From assembly GCA_034769895.1 (NCBI GenBank), contig CM068372.1, positions 378,779,910-378,843,909 of the forward strand: DNA of 64,000 bases, written 5' to 3'. A model generated the notes under the pieces. The model made no database searches. It saw nothing but the letters and a program-made list of their open reading frames with translations, and had not been told where the DNA came from. A program made the translations under genes and the position numbers. Below, in pieces: positions 23,122 through 34,921 of the stretch (the stretch's first letter is position 1; every line of letters begins with the position of its first letter). The stretch is from Magicicada septendecula. Taxonomy: Eukaryota > Arthropoda > Insecta > Hemiptera > Cicadidae.

Positions 23122-23705
23122 TGTTACGTAATACGGAACGTTCTACAAGTATCTCGGCTATCCCAGCAAGCCCAGCTGTAATGTGTGTGTGCGTACATAT
23201 TGCTGCTGCTTTGAGATGAAAGACAATTACGTGATATTTTTCATGCGTCAACAATCGAGGCTATTCCAGACCATACCGATCAGCGCGCGCTGTGTTCAAG
23301 GCCAGACAGTTTGCACGGTTTCTAGTGGATTCTAGATCGCCTATAATACGCAGTTTGCTTGACACGTCCTGCAGAATGTGACCGATTATTCTGGAATTTC
23401 AGCGGGGTGTAAATACACGAATCCAGCGACGGACAGTGCGTTTAAGTGGCGATCTATTCAAGTGAGGTTCGAAGTATTGTGGCGAAGTGTTATTGTGTTA
23501 TAATTGTGCGCGGACTCTATTAGTAGACATTATTGCGTGTGGACAAATTTAACTGAATGATTGCACAAGTATAATCTTGTTGAATGACTTGTTGATTTCA
23601 AACTGTTTAATTGTGATTAATTAAAACTGGTGATTAGTAACTTAACTGGCGTCTGTATTTTGTTTTCCACTGTACCATACGACGATCAGTTAGACCATCG
23701 TAACT
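23122..23705 (+). mobile_element. Solo LTR (TGTTACG family), fossil
   Basis: 584 bp, from TGTTACGTAA to ATCGTAACT, flanked by ATAT on both sides (23118-23121 and 23706-23709). Landmarks shared with 56832-57652 include CCAGCTGTAATGTGTGTG, AGACAATTACGTGA, ATTCAAGTGAGGTTCGAAG and TTCCACTGTACCATACGACG. It is the longest uninterrupted copy and a good reference for the family. Confidence 0.75.
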
Positions 23706-24699
23706 ATATTCTAGCAAAAATTACTAAGTCATTTTGCAACAGGGAGATGAAAGTCGAACTTGGGGGGGGGTATTGCAAACTGGATATAATTATAAGATAA
23801 ATACAATATCGTTTTAATGGAGTGACTGAAGTGGTATCAAAATTCGGTGTTCTTGAATCTTATTATATTTTAACAAATTTAAAAGACATTGATCTGCTAC
23901 GTAAAGCCGAAGAGTTGCAGACACATACAGCAAAGACATTTTTCCCAGCATTTTCACTCGCGAGCGAGACATTTTAAGTATGGGATCTTAAAAGTAACAA
24001 CAATCAGTGAACTCGCATCGCTTCTTATAGTGAAAAGTCACTTACTTGCGTCCAGTTTTCCGGAAGTTTGTACAACTTTGGTGTTGTTTCTGACCACTTC
24101 TGTCCACGTCTTACTAAGAGCCAACATCTTCTTCCTGTGTCGATCAACGCTTATCTTTACAATTGTTAATGTGAACAGTAACTGTTGGCCAATAGTTAAA
24201 TTCATTCGCACCTCTTATAGAAATATTCGTTTGTGTTATGTCGGTGTACAAATCAGGCAGAAATATGCTGTTCAGTAACACCTCTTGTCGCAGCAGTCAA
24301 CTCTGATTAAATGTCGAGGGTTGGTTTTTATCCGACGGCGGCGACTTTGTCGGCGGCTGAATTATTGTTTGTATATTCCGCGTATATGGTTTAGTAAATT
24401 TCTTATTTGAATTCGGCCAGGTGTGTCCACCTCTTGTATTACTCCCCTCTGTTTGACTCTCGGTATTCTCTTATAACTTCTCTCTGCACGAAGTTTTCTC
24501 TTACGCTCTCTTCTCTGCCTTTAGTTTTATATCTTCTCTCGTCTAGGAAATTAGTTTTATTTCAGTACTCGGTGTGAAACGTATATTCGGACTGTGTCAA
24601 CAAAATCAATAAATTTAATTAATAAATTGATTGATTGACTGATTGATAGACCGTGTCTATATGGCTAACCTTATACCTCTGTGAAGTTGATGTACTACT
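23706..24699. other. No recognisable gene
   Basis: A G-run lies at 23762-23770. The frame at 23889-24278 has no family resemblance. The pyrimidine-rich 24400-24560 might be non-coding sequence of the neighbouring gag element, but I see no defined ends. Confidence 0.35.
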
Positions 24700-25404
24700 T
24701 AAGTACTAATTCATGGTGTGTAAATTTAATCCTTAAGTGTTTATTTCTTTCAATCAGCTGAATATCGTATTCATCGAGCGTAAGTTTACCATTTAGTTGA
24801 TATTTACCATATTCTAGTTGGTCTCTTATTTGTCTTTGGGTGTGAATATTCCAATAGCGGTCTTCAAATGATTTTTTAAATTGTTCGTAGGTAGTTAAAT
24901 TATCTTAGACAATTGTATACCATCGAGCTACCGAATCTTGATAATGTTTACTAATAATGTAAATCTTCTCTTTGTCAGTTATATTGTTACGTAATAATTC
25001 AATTTCTCGTTCACAATTCAGTAGGAATTCAATTGGATTGTCTTTCTTCAACCCTTTGAATACTAATTTCGACCTTTCCTTGATCTGTGCTCGATACATC
25101 ATCATCTGCGCCGGTCTTCTCTTGATTTCCGTTTTTAGACGTTCTACTTCTCCACGTAGATCTTCCATTAGTGTATTTATTTTACCTGAATATTCCTTGG
25201 TTGTTTTATTAGACTCTACTACTGCAACTTCCAGTTTAGTAGTTCTGGCTTTGAACTCTTGCATCTTATCTTCACGGACTTGTTCACTGACTGCTTTTAT
25301 TTTTATACTTTGTTCCTGCTTTGATGCTCTAAATTTTTCATTCTAGTGTTCGGCTAACTGTTAACACAATCTTTTAATTCTTTCGACTATTCTGCTTTCT
25401 GTTC
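24700..25404 (-). pseudogene. Fossil Ty3-like gag, capsid part
   Basis: The minus frame 25264-24905 begins with a coiled coil and continues through LVFKGLKKDNPIEFLLNCER and ISKHYQDSVARWYTIV; further downstream, to about 24700, an RYWNIHTQRQIRDQLEYG block follows. This is the capsid-region layout of insect Ty3/gypsy-like (Arc-like) Gag. The N-terminal coiled-coil part lies beyond the Polinton at 40447-40850. No pol genes were found. It is an old, broken fossil. Confidence 0.65.
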
Positions 25405-25410
25405 TTTAAA

Positions 25411-25910
25411 AGTAGTGTGTTAGGGGGTATCGAAACAGGCAGTGTGACGTCACGATCAGCTGAGGACGAGGTTGAGGGGAGGGGTAGTGACGTCACGAAC
25501 AGCTGGCAATGACGTCACGGGTATGTGACGTCACCAGCTGACGTCATGAGCAGCCGATCGTGAGGTCGTTGCTCCGGTCATCAGAGTAGATCGTGACGTT
25601 GCACTACCTGTTTCGATACCCCCCGTACTTGACCGTGTGTATGTGTGTGTGTGTGTGCGTGCGAATTTCTCGCAAAATATTTCGGTCTCGGTCAGTTCGG
25701 CCTCGGTCTCAGACATATCGGTCTCGGTGCTGGGTTCGGGCTCGGGCCCTGAGCGAAGCGTTGCTCGCGACTGTTAACACAAGACTGAACGGTATATCTA
25801 ATGAGTCTCGTTTATATAGGTGGACAATCCCTTCTTGTTCTACTATTATGTGTGTAACTACACAACATCTTGTCAACAATAATAGAATTGCGCCATAACG
25901 ATTCACCACA
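25411..25910 (+). repeat. Polinton left terminal inverted repeat
   Basis: Its reverse complement matches 39924-40440 with frequent substitutions and a few length differences. It contains repeated palindromic AGCTGATCGTGACGTCA-type blocks, a (GT)n tract, and repeated TCGGTCTCGG blocks. Confidence 0.9.
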
Positions 25911-26020
25911 ACCACCACCGCGGTGGTGATACGACGCAACAGTTCTAATAAGTGGATTACACAACAACGTGTAAATGAGTAAGCAATAAACACCAACAGT
26001 TCCAATAAAAAAAAATTAAA

Positions 26021-26145
26021 CCCGGTCCACGAAAGTCAGCGAGAGATGTTGCTCCGGCAACGGCGAACGAAACACTGACCCCTGCCAACACCGTGTCATT
26101 CGTATAAACGGTGGGTAGCGGGGAAAGGAACGAAAAGGGGAAAAC
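26021..26145. repeat. Internal inverted repeat, left copy
   Basis: About 120 bp is inverted relative to 29676-29798. A core of GTTGCTCCGGCAACGGCGAA is shared exactly, with CCGTGTCA-TCGTA-AAACGGTG beyond it. It lies just inside the Polinton's left end. Either this is a private feature of the Polinton or the ends of a further insert holding 26146-29675. Confidence 0.7.
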
Positions 26146-26513
26146 CTGTTAGCCCCAATTAATTTTTAACAAAGAAAGAAGAAAAATAAAAAAATATATA
26201 ATAGACAGACATATGCTGCACGAGAGAGAATCAGAGCGAAGTACTTACTTATCTGATGTTATAATATTAAATAAATTTTTTGTCGGATAATCCATAATAA
26301 TGTTATACTTTTCTTGCAAATAATCAACAAACAGTCAGAGGTGGGTCGCTACTTTTTACAGAGTATTTGCTAAGAAAACGCACACTCAAGTTTTCATATA
26401 TTTAAAAAAATAAAATAAAATTATTACACCCGTTATAGCTACTGTTGTCTATTTTGTTTATAAATGGATTCGAATCGTGTGGAATGGAACTAGTGCGGCG
26501 TGAAATCAAACGG

Positions 26514-26518
<5 letters not shown>

Positions 26519-26594
<76 letters not shown>
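26519..26594 (+). repeat. (GA)n microsatellite
   Basis: About 76 bp of nearly uninterrupted AG/GA. The 85-aa frame through it is an artefact. Confidence 0.95.
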
Positions 26595-26598
<4 letters not shown>

Positions 26599-26723
26599 AG
26601 GGAGAGAGATACTGTCATATTCTTAAATATAAGATAACAGTAAATCTCTCAGCGGTTCTCTTTTCGAGTACCCCGGTTGTACGTCTAGAGTACATTGGAT
26701 AAAAATATCGTGTAGCGGACATT

Positions 26724-28704
26724 ACTAAAGTTAACTGCATGGAAGTAGTATCGTCAAGGTCACACCGCTTACTTACAGCGTTGCCACTAAGCAACAGTTT
26801 CCCTTTCTTCCGAAAAATGCTACACTAGTAAGTAGGCCTACTTAATATAAAGAATATAACAAAGTGATTTTTAAATTAAATATTTACTTTGTTGTTATCA
26901 ATATGGCTTCCATTAAAATCATTTTTTGTGCTTTAAACTGTTGAACATTCTAAAATCAATGACAATAGAAGACTGAAAAAACAACGATACATTTTGAAGG
27001 TTCATAGATGCCTACTGTAGAAATTTTATAGATAAAATTTAATGCTATTTAAAGTAAAAAACATTTTAAAATCTTACGAGTATCACACAGTTGTTCTGGT
27101 TTTGTAAGATAGTGTAGTGTAAGGTTAACTTGCGTTTTACTGTATTTTTTTAAGTAAAATTTTACAGGGAGAAAGTTTCTAATACATACATTAGAATACA
27201 TTGTCAATAATTCTTAATAATAATTACATTACAATTAATACACTGTTAATAATTAATTAACAATGAATTTCCGTAACTTGTACATAACATTCAATGCGAT
27301 GCGTCAGCTATAGTTTGTTTGAACGAATTTTCATACGCATCCTGTGTCTTAAGCTTGCCCCATTTAATTATTGAAGAGACACCGCACTATTCGTGACTCT
27401 GAAGAATATTCTATTTTTATTTCCTGCACTGCTTATTAATAATTAAGTAAAAAAAATAGAACTATACTATAAGACGTTACATGCACAAGTAGCATAAAAA
27501 TAATCGTATGTATAAACGTGAAACGAGTTGGATGTCTTAAGAAAATAAGGATAATTTTATAAACAACAAATACAAATGCCTCATGAAATAAATTTAAAAT
27601 TCCTTATTCATATATTAATATATTAAAATCTTTAAATATAGAAATTAAATTTATAATTCTATATTTTATGAATTGTCCTTACAAATTTTATAATTAAAAT
27701 TTTTCCTTATTTTATAAACTATAGAATTCCTTATGACTATTATAAATAATAGTCAGTACTGTAACTGAAATGGGATTGGCTTTTGCCACAACAGCGACAA
27801 ATTTGTTTACAGAAATTGCTCAGTCCTATTTATCTTTGTGCAACGGAAGAAAGGTAGTAGCGCGGCCAGTAAACATACACATTTTTGAGGGGAGTGTAAA
27901 ATGACAAAGGCATTCATAAAAGTGTCAGACAGCAATATTTACCGAAAAGACATGCCGACAGGGTATACGCAATTTGCATACCAAATGTGTACATATACCT
28001 AACAGAACTTCCGAACCATATGGCTTAGGAACGACCGTGCAGAGAACAAAACAGATTCATTTACAAAAGGGAAAAGACCGTGAGTATGAAAAAAATTAAA
28101 GCGACAACAGCAGGCAAGGTCAGCGTTCTCAGACAACTGTCAGTCTGTAGGAAAACCACCCATGAAGAAAACAGTAAAACTTTAAATAAGTTAAGTTCAC
28201 TGTACGGAAAACACAAAATAACTGACCTAATGGTACTTTGTAAAGTTAGGGCGTGTATTGCTAAAAGCTTTAGATTCCAACATAAGAAAAACCACTGCAG
28301 TATAAATCGTAGATTCAGAGAACTGCAAATCGTAACAAAAGAAGCCAAAGAAAGAGAAGAAATGCGAAGATAGAAATTCTGTAGATATTTACGCGACAAC
28401 AAAAAATATGTTGCCGACTCACACAAATTTTTATAGCTCAAATACTGGCGCCCAGAATTTAACTGAGTAATGTTACCCAAAACTAATTATTCCTGATAAA
28501 AAAAATTCATTTACGCGATACGCATAAATAAATTTGAAACGAGCAATATAAGGTGGATGTGTGAAATTTGCTTTCGTAACACTGCTAAAACGATAACACT
28601 GTACTAGCCGGCAACAACGCTGGGCGAGGGGCGCGGAGGTGACAGGGAGAAGCAGTGAAACTGAGTGACCTTGACGGTACTACTTCCATGCAGTTAACTC
28701 TAGT
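26724..28704. mobile_element. 2-kb AT-rich element with 40-bp inverted ends
   Basis: Ends: ACTAAAGTTAACTGCATGG... at 26724-26763, and the inverted copy ACTAGAGTTAACTGCATGG... read from 28704. Both share AAGTAGTA-CGTCAAGGTCAC. The interior is AT-rich. Its longest frames (28080-28373 plus, 28061-28480 minus) resemble nothing I know. I could not fix a target duplication. It is probably a non-autonomous DNA transposon of undetermined superfamily inserted in the Polinton. Confidence 0.6.
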
Positions 28705-28789
28705 CTACTTCAAAATTGTAAATATTGTATGTCTGTATTTTTTTTGTAACACTTTTTTTATGTGTTTTTGATAATACATGTATCGAATA

Positions 28790-29647
28790 CAGTGGCGTAA
28801 CTAAGGATGACTGCGCCCCAATGCAAGCGTTTTTCCTGTGCGCCCCTCCCCATCCTCCAGAAAAAATAACCCACTTTTCCTTACCCCCTAGGTACTACTT
28901 TACCTCGCAACATTTTTCAACATTATTAAAACATACAGCACTACCGAACCGCACAATCGTGTTATTTGTATAACAAGGACTGAGTGATTTCCACTTTTGA
29001 CAGTAAACAGTAAACAGGCGTAGACAGTAGCAGGTGGGAGCGATTCTTGGAATCTTTGAGTGATTCACTTGGTCCCCCACTTTCCTCGTTACTCGTTTAC
29101 CCTAACAATAACCAACCCGACGATAACTCAGGCTCGTAGTTCAGTAGGTCCCGGCCGAGCTAAATATTTATGATGCCTTATATAAAATACTATTGATATA
29201 AATACGTCCAACTTCGGGTAAAATGTGGCAACACGTTACACTAGCGCCTCCCGTGTCTTGAGTTTATTACTAACTGCAAATACTATAGATATTAATACGT
29301 CCAACTTACACTAGCGCCTCCCGTGTCTTGAGTTGGCACAACGCTACATGTCTCTGCTTCATAGGTTGCCACCTGATTGTATGTAAAATGTCAAGAGTTG
29401 CACATATTGGTATCTACAGTATTTGCTTATATTATAATTATTTAAATAATTCTTTTGAAGTGAAAGCGTGACAAAATCAACCCTGATTAACACGCTCACC
29501 ATAAATAAATAAATAATTCTTTAACAAAAATTTTTTGTTTCATTTGGTTGAAATGTTTTTCAGTATATCCGTTTGTGCACTGCGCCCCCCACAGGATCTG
29601 CGCCCCAATGCATCGCATCGGTTGCATTGGCGTTATTTACGCCACTG
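28790..29647. mobile_element. hAT-type MITE with 8-bp target duplication
   Basis: CAGTGGCGTAACTAAGG starts at 28790 and the inverted end ...TTACGCCACTG finishes at 29647. ATCGAATA is duplicated at 28782-28789 and 29648-29655. Subterminal CTGCGCCCCAATGCA blocks occur near both ends. Inside, ACTAGCGCCTCCCGTGTCTT occurs twice (29240 and 29309). No transposase is present. Confidence 0.9.
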
Positions 29648-29675
29648 ATCGAATAACATTATGAGCGTTATTTGT

Positions 29676-29798
29676 TTCCCCCTCCTCGTTTATTTCCCCT
29701 TCCACCACCACTACCACCGTTTGTACGAGTGACACGGCGTCGACAGGGGTCAGTGCTTCGTTCGCCGTTGCCGGAGCAACATGTCTCCGAGGACCGGT
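29676..29798. repeat. Internal inverted repeat, right copy
   Basis: Inverted partner of 26021-26145. The shared core is TTCGCCGTTGCCGGAGCAAC. It lies immediately upstream of the Polinton integrase region. Confidence 0.7.
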
Positions 29799-30167
29799 CG
29801 ATCCACACCTACACCAACATACACGCAGTCACACAGCGCAACACGGAGAGAGAGAATACTTATTCACGAAGACGACTCTGACCAGAACATGGCATCACGC
29901 TCAGCTGACATTACTGACGTCATCATCAGCTGTCCAGCAGTGGTATAACTGTCCGAGACAGGGGAAGTTTGAAGACAGTGACACGATGGAAGGTGAAGGT
30001 AACACACCTCGACGCAAGACGAGAGTAAAGTTTAGCGATATCCTAACGTTCTATCCTGTACTGTGAATCACGTTTCGGCGAACTCGTAAGAAGACACAAG
30101 TATGCAACACACGATGAAGAAGAAGAAGAAGAAAAACAACAACAAAAATGTGGATACGGTTCGCAAG

Positions 30168-31476
30168 ACGATCGCGATGGAGCTGCACAGACCGGTGAGA
30201 AGGAATTTCGCGAGACATGCGATGTAGCTGAAGGGACTGTACGACCTCTGCCAAGCCGATTTGGTGGAGATGATACCGCACGCTAAGGTGAACAAAGGCT
30301 ACAAGTATCTTATGACTGTTATAAACGCGTTCAGCAAGTTCCCGTACGTCGTCCCGTTGAAAACTAAGACGGGAGCGGAAGTGGTGCGCGCACTACAACC
30401 GATACTCAAAACCAACAGAATGAAATATTTGCAAAAGGACAACGGTAAAGAATAATACAACAGCGCTGTACAGTCTTTGTTGGAAAAGTACAAGGTAAAG
30501 CTTTACTCGACGTTCAGTGAAAAAAAACCGTCGATCGTGGAACGTTTCAACAGAACGTTGAAGACGCGCATGTATCGCGCATTCAGCAAACAAGGACATT
30601 ACCGTTGGTTGGACATGATGCCTGGACTGGTGAAAGCGTACAACGACAGCGTGCACAGAACGATCGGTATGAAACCCAACCGGGTGAACGAAAGCAACGA
30701 GCGGGTAGTGTTGGAACGTATCAAGAAGAACACACGGCCACGCGTTACGCGCGAGAAGAAACCGAAATTCAAAGTGGGCGTCCGTGTTCGTGTGAATAAA
30801 CACAAAATGACGTTCGCGAAAGGGTACATGCCCAACTTCTCCCTCCTCCTATGGCACTACAGCCCTTGTTGGGCCCTGGCCTCCTTCAATTTTTCTCCCC
30901 ATTCTCCTCTGTCAGCAGCCATCCTCCTCCAGGAACGCACTTTTAATATCTCTCTTGCATCCTCATCCACCGCATCCTCCCATCTTCTCCTTGGTCTTCC
31001 CACTGGTCTTTTTCCATGGATTCTGGTATACAATAATTTTTGTGTTATCCTTTCTTCTCCCATCCTGGCTACATGACCAGCCCACCTTAGACGCTGTAGT
31101 TTTATGTACCGTGTTAGCGGTGGTTCTTTATACATTTGATAGAATTCATAGTTATATCTTATTCTCTAGCCATGTACGTCATTAACTGGTCCCAGGATTC
31201 TTCGTAATATTTTTCTTTCAAAGGTACACGCCCAACTGGACCAACGAAATTTTCACCGTGCATGCGGTGAAACCCACCGTTTCCGTCACTTACCATCTCA
31301 AGGATCACGCTGGTGAAGTGGTGAGAGGCGGCTTTTACGAGCAAGAAATCAGCAAGTCGAGCGTCGGCGACGTTTACTTGGTGGAGAAAGTGTTGCAGCG
31401 CAAAGGCGACAGGGTGCGCGTGCGTTGGCTCGGATTCGACGGTAAACAGATTCGTGGTTACACAAAGAAGATCTGA
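30168..31476 (+). pseudogene. Polinton integrase (retroviral-type) with chromodomain, fossil
   Basis: Segments read ELHRPVRRNFARHAM, DLCQADLVEMIP, GYKYLMTVINAFSKFPYVVP and EKKPSIVERFNRTLKTRMYR, the RNase H-like integrase core with the visible Asp and Glu blocks. A basic linker follows, then a chromodomain-like end (VYLVEKVLQRKGDRVRVRWLGF) up to 31476. This is the family's usual domain order. A LINE 3' fragment sits inside the gene. It is broken in more than one place. Confidence 0.85.
30836..31222 (-). mobile_element. LINE 3' fragment inserted in the Polinton integrase gene
   Basis: The minus frame 31135-30857 reads LQRLRWAGHVARMGEERI, GKRPVGRPRRRWEDAVDED and WRRMAADRGEWGEKLKEA, then stops, followed by a short 3' tail. 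A 17-20 bp stretch, AAAGG(G)TACAYGCCCAACT, is present on both sides (about 30819-30838 and 31221-31239), a long target duplication as expected for target-primed LINE insertion. It is a 5'-truncated copy. Confidence 0.85.
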
Positions 31477-31545
31477 TATAAAACACGGAAACCACGCGTA
31501 ACGTGTCACCAGTACACGACAGTACGTTACGATGACAACATCGTC

Positions 31546-32620
31546 ATGTCGGCGGCGAACACGGTCAACGATAGCGTCTCACATCTGGCGTACAAGAAGT
31601 ACATCTTGAATATGACGAACGAAGACGTCGAACGCATGCGTACTTTCATCTCTCTACACGAACATTGGCGACGGGATACGAAGCCTGTGACAAGTTGCGA
31701 ACTCAGTGTAAGAGTACCGGGTAACACAAACGGTGGGTTAGATCACTACAAACAGTGCGCGTGGTCGGATCCCGATTGTCAGGAGGGACCGGACACTTGC
31801 GTGTGCAGTGCCGTGTCCGGTGAGTGTTACGACATAATTCAACTGTTCAATAGACTGTGGTTGGAAGAAGAAGAAGAAAATGAAGGTAGTACAGCAAGCC
31901 CAAAAATTGAAAATAAATATATGAACTTTTCGAAAGGTTACACGAATGGTGGTGGTGGTGGCGGCGGAGGAGGAGCGAGGAGAAGTGGGCACGGACCTCT
32001 TCTGCCCGATTCTATACGTTCTATCATCTGCGGACCGTCAGCGTGTGGAAAGACGAACGTGATGTTCAACCTGTTGTTCGATGTTAACGGGTTACGTTTC
32101 GCAAACCTGTATGTGTTTTCAAAATCACTGTTTCAACCCAAATAGCGGATGTTGGAAACTCTGATGACGCAGTTCGCTGACGACGACTGGGTTATCACGC
32201 GTACAGTGAAAACGAAGAGGTACCGCCTCCCAACGAGGTCGACACCGCTTCCGTTATGGTGTTCGACGACGTGTCTTGTGAAAAACAACACAACATACGC
32301 AAGTACTTCGCTATGGGACGACACAGCGGTGTAGACACTTTCTACTTGTGCCCGGCGTACAGTCAAATACCGAAACAGCTGATTCGCGAGAACGCCAACC
32401 TCATAGTCTTGTTCAGACAGGACGATCTCAACTTGAAGCATGCGTACAACGATCACGTCAACACAACACGGACATGAAGTACGACATTTTTAAGAACTTG
32501 TGCGGTGAAGCGTGGAAAGACCGCCACGGTTTTCTCGTCGTGAACAAAGACTCGTTCATCGATAACGGGCGGCACAGAGCCGGTTTCGATCGTTTCAGAG
32601 TGGTAGTACCGAACGAATAA
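31546..32620 (+). pseudogene. Polinton packaging-type ATPase (FtsK/A32-like), fossil
   Basis: The start at 31546 (MSAANTVNDSV) is followed by a Gly-rich linker, SIICGPSACGKTNVMFNLLF (Walker A, GPSACGKT) and, downstream, VMVFDDVSCEKQHNIRKYF (Walker B, FDD), then GRHSGVDTFYLCPAYSQIPK and a C-terminal LVVNKDSFIDNGRHRAGFDR. Family members are thought to pump the element's DNA into capsids. The frame is broken, so it is not functional. Confidence 0.85.
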
Positions 32621-32752
32621 ACAAACGCGTGTAGACTGTTTGTGTAAACGGACGTTAACCGTTTCCATAAAGCAGTTTATATATCCACGACTAAGTTTGT
32701 ACGTAAATACACGTGTTCCGAAGTCAATTCGTTAGTCGATCTACTGGCGTTC

Positions 32753-33846
32753 GTGAAGATGGATAAACAGGAGAAACAAGTCATTCGCTATATCGAAACG
32801 ATCAGAAATAATATACGGAAGAAACACCATGCATTAAAATACGGGATCCAAGAAGAGGAAGAAAAGCTAACAAGACGTTACAAACCGATCTTGGAACCGT
32901 TGAAAGCCATTTCGCAAGCGTTGGTTGAAAAAAAAAACGTAAAACGAATGAAAAGCCGATGGTGATGTTAACGGAAAGTAAGAAGAAGAAGAAGAAGAAA
33001 CAAAAAGAGGTGGAGGAGGACGAGGGGAAGGAGGAAGAGCTGGATAAACAGCTAGTAGACTTTAAACATGACGGTTCACCGCGTTTCCTAGACACATCCG
33101 TAGTCGGCGAGACGACGACGGACGTTGATGACTATGACGATGACGACGACGACAACCCTAGTTTAACAGTCGAAAGACTGTTGAACACACCCAAAGGAAG
33201 ATGCAAAGCACTTAATTATTTTCAGAGCCAATACGAACCTAATGTACTAGCGTACAAATACATGAGCATGATCGTATCGACCGACCGTGGTCAAAAGATG
33301 GATTATACGTACAGTGTAAGACACGACGGAGGTACAGTAAATGGATGATAGGCGATTCACAGGTGGAAATCGATGGTAACGATAGCTTTGTAATCAATGA
33401 TGTACAATACAAAGGCACGCCGGGATTTATCGAACTGATGTTCATGAAACGTCCGGATACTGGTGTTTACATCAAGGACGATCTTGCGACTTACAAGCGT
33501 ATACTGGAAGCGACTAACACACACAAACAACATTATTTACCGACAACGCGAAGAAACGCGAACAGAGGACCAAAGTTAACGAAGATAATAGGTCCGTTGT
33601 TTCGAACGAAACGTACGGGACGCGGACACGTGAACAACAACTACATCCAAAACGAAAACGGTATATACATGTAAGTAAGGAGAAGAGGAAATGATAAATT
33701 CGATTACGTGCACTGGGACGACCCCGAACAAACTGGTGGACAGACTGCGATTGTTGATTGAATCCAAACGCGCTGGAAACAGCGGTTACACGAACGAAAT
33801 CGTCTCCATTGTGGAAGAACTGTGTGAAGCCGACATCGTTGTATAA
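32753..33846 (+). pseudogene. Polinton PX/DUF8207-like protein, fossil
   Basis: It begins with a basic coiled segment (EKQVIRYIETIRNNIRKKHH), then a Lys/Glu- and Asp-rich linker, then VQYKGTPGFIELMFMKRPD, DLATYKRILEATNTHKQHYL and a C-terminal YTNEIVSIVEELCEADIV. The 'YKGTPG-ELLF...Y--IL--TN-H' pattern is the hallmark of a Polinton-linked protein of unknown role in insect genomes. The family name is from memory. The gene is broken. Confidence 0.65.
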
Positions 33847-33999
33847 ATAAGTCCGATATACCAGTATGTATAATATGTATATAAACGAGTGTACAGAGTC
33901 GACACATTTCATTCGTATCTCGTCACGATGAGCGTTGACAAATTCGGCAGACACCAGAGCACCGTCACAGTGCGAAGGGAGACGCAACGCAGTCTGCGG

Positions 34000-34740
34000 C
34001 AGGATATCGGTATGCGTGAGGTGCTCCTTACCTCACGCCAGTAAAATTTGCGATGCACCTGCTTTCAAAAGGTGCATCAACTGTGGCGGAAGTCACCTTG
34101 CCAACTACCGGGCATGTCCGGTGTTTCAGGAGGAGCTCGAGCGGCGAAAGCCGAAAGGGCGCCTGCCACCACCAAGGCATCCGGTAGATGGTTCTAGACC
34201 TGCGACCGAGCAGCCAGGTCCTTCGCCTCCTGTTACGGCTGCCGTGTCTTTCGCCACAGTTGCAAATAAGCAACAAAAACGTAGCAAAGACCCGAAGCAA
34301 ACACCTGCAGTACAGGCAACCCCAACTCAGGCTCCTTCCCAGGCCCCTGCCCCACCTCAGGCGAAAAAACGCCGAAACCTCGCGGCATCTCAAAAAAGTG
34401 AGACAGACCAGCCTTTACCAAACATCTCGTTTGTGGAGCCTGAGACAACTCAACCCTCCCCAACACCGGAGAATCCTGACCCTGCTTTAGAAGCAGCCTC
34501 GCCTGACCTCCCGCCCCCGCGGTTTCCTAATGCAGGCAAAATGAAGCGGCATCGTAAGCCCCGTGGCGCTCGCTCCCAGGCTCCTGCCAACCCAGCCGCT
34601 CAGTCCAGACAACCTGCGCATCGCGTTAAGACCGACGGTATATGTCCCTCTTCCTAGCACCTCCGCTAGAGGCGCTACACCTGGCCCTAAAGCACCCTCG
34701 GCTTCCACCAATCCCCTGATTGATAAGTCTCGGCGCTCTT
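34000..34740 (+). pseudogene. Jockey LINE ORF1 (Gag-like, CCHC knuckles)
   Basis: The frame 33935-34657 contains CVRCSLPHASKICD and FKRCINCGGSHLANYRACPV, two zinc-knuckle-like units, the second in the 'C-NCGG-H-ANYRGCP' form usual for Jockey and R1 ORF1. A Pro/Gln/Lys-rich tail follows (PPRHPVDGSRPATEQPGPS). The protein would bind LINE RNA. It is interrupted near 34657 and continues in another frame at 34563-34940 (VVKGFLAEFDLCKVAQTF...). The N-terminal part is missing, so the element is 5' truncated. Confidence 0.75.
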
Positions 34741-34921
34741 ACACGCAAATAGTCTCCGGGCACTCTGCCTCAAAAGCCGAATCTGACGACTACCAGGTCG
34801 TCAAAGGCTTCCTTGCGGAATTCGACCTCTGCAAAGTTGCCCAGACCTTCAGGTCCATCCGCTCCCGCTTGGAGACTGCTGATATAACCGAGAGGTTCAT
34901 GCTCTTCGTGGAAGCCGCCAC

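Noticed and set aside
26445-26702. 85-aa Arg/Glu-rich frame
   Set aside because: Created by the (GA)n microsatellite.
28061-28480. 139-aa minus-strand hydrophobic frame as a membrane protein
   Set aside because: AT-driven Leu/Phe/Ser composition, antisense to another frame, inside a MITE-like element.
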